Below are positions 63,963-64,000 of a stretch of DNA of 64,000 nt, piece by piece. The stretch covers positions 37,169-101,168 of the forward strand of contig NZ_JXAL01000028.1 of assembly GCF_000829465.1 (NCBI RefSeq). Direction: 5' to 3'. A program made the position numbers and the translations under genes. This stretch comes from Cohnella kolymensis (GTDB taxonomy: Bacteria > Bacillota > Bacilli > Paenibacillales > Paenibacillaceae). The notes beneath the pieces are model-generated. The model was not told the DNA's origin. It did not search any database and saw only the letters and a list, made by a program, of their open reading frames with translations. Within the stretch, counting starts at the first letter, position 1. Every line of letters starts with the position of its first letter.

Positions 63963-64000
63963 GCAGGGTAACTGCGCGGTTCGGGGTGCCTATGGTACAC

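Overview
This 64 kb window comes from a spore-forming Gram-positive bacterium of the Paenibacillaceae type (Bacillota, GC about 55%). The evidence is the gene order dnaG-rpoD, the yla-type block (typA, ylaH, LCP, YlaJ-like lipoprotein, phoH), the rsfA-panE-bshC-mraZ order, and a complete division/cell-wall (dcw) cluster that runs into spoIIGA-sigE-sigG-ylmC. Strong AGGAGG ribosome sites, frequent GTG/TTG starts and T-tailed terminators fit the same group.

Layout. 0-6 kb: primase, housekeeping sigma factor, a membrane protein, trmK and a Nif3-like protein. 5.9-6.4 kb: RNase P RNA of class A architecture. 6.5-14.9 kb: a secreted subtilase (minus strand), a YpuI-like protein, a DUF1540 protein, a lytic transglycosylase, the cysteine desulfurase/thiI pair and two divergent TerC genes. 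15-28.6 kb: typA with a structured leader, LCP protein, PPOX protein, YhcN/YlaJ lipoprotein, phoH, secreted proteins of unknown role, a MidA-type methyltransferase, rsfA, panE and a DUF3397 protein. 28.7-34.4 kb: a complete oppABCDF-type operon placed between the panE block and bshC. 34.5-39.3 kb: bshC, adenosylhomocysteinase, a 0.7 kb intergenic repeat field and a DUF4349 lipoprotein. 39.4-59.4 kb: mraZ-rsmH-ftsL-pbpB-spoVD-murE-murF-mraY-murD-spoVE-murG-murB-murA-divIB-ftsA-ftsZ. 59.6-62.2 kb: spoIIGA-sigE-sigG. 62.3-64 kb: more copies of the repeat, an IS1595-like gene on the minus strand, and ylmC.

How it works together. The dcw genes make lipid II and the divisome and feed directly into the sporulation sigma cascade. 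The sequence suggests several control layers: four 10-bp-spaced MraZ boxes before mraZ, a sigma-H-like promoter before ftsAZ, a spoIIG-like promoter with a 22-bp spacer, and hairpins that would hide the ribosome sites of spoVD and sigG in read-through transcripts.

The most unusual signals are these. (1) The IS1595-like gene has a consensus sigma-A promoter carrying two LexA-type operators, while its acidic catalytic residues appear to be replaced; it is flanked by inverted copies of a dispersed 45-48 bp repeat that also forms the array at 37.5-38.1 kb. (2) A 104-nt, nearly fully paired hairpin lies before divIB. (3) At least 15 small indels break nine genes, several of them normally needed for growth or cell-wall synthesis and many at homopolymers, so most are probably sequencing errors rather than real pseudogenes.
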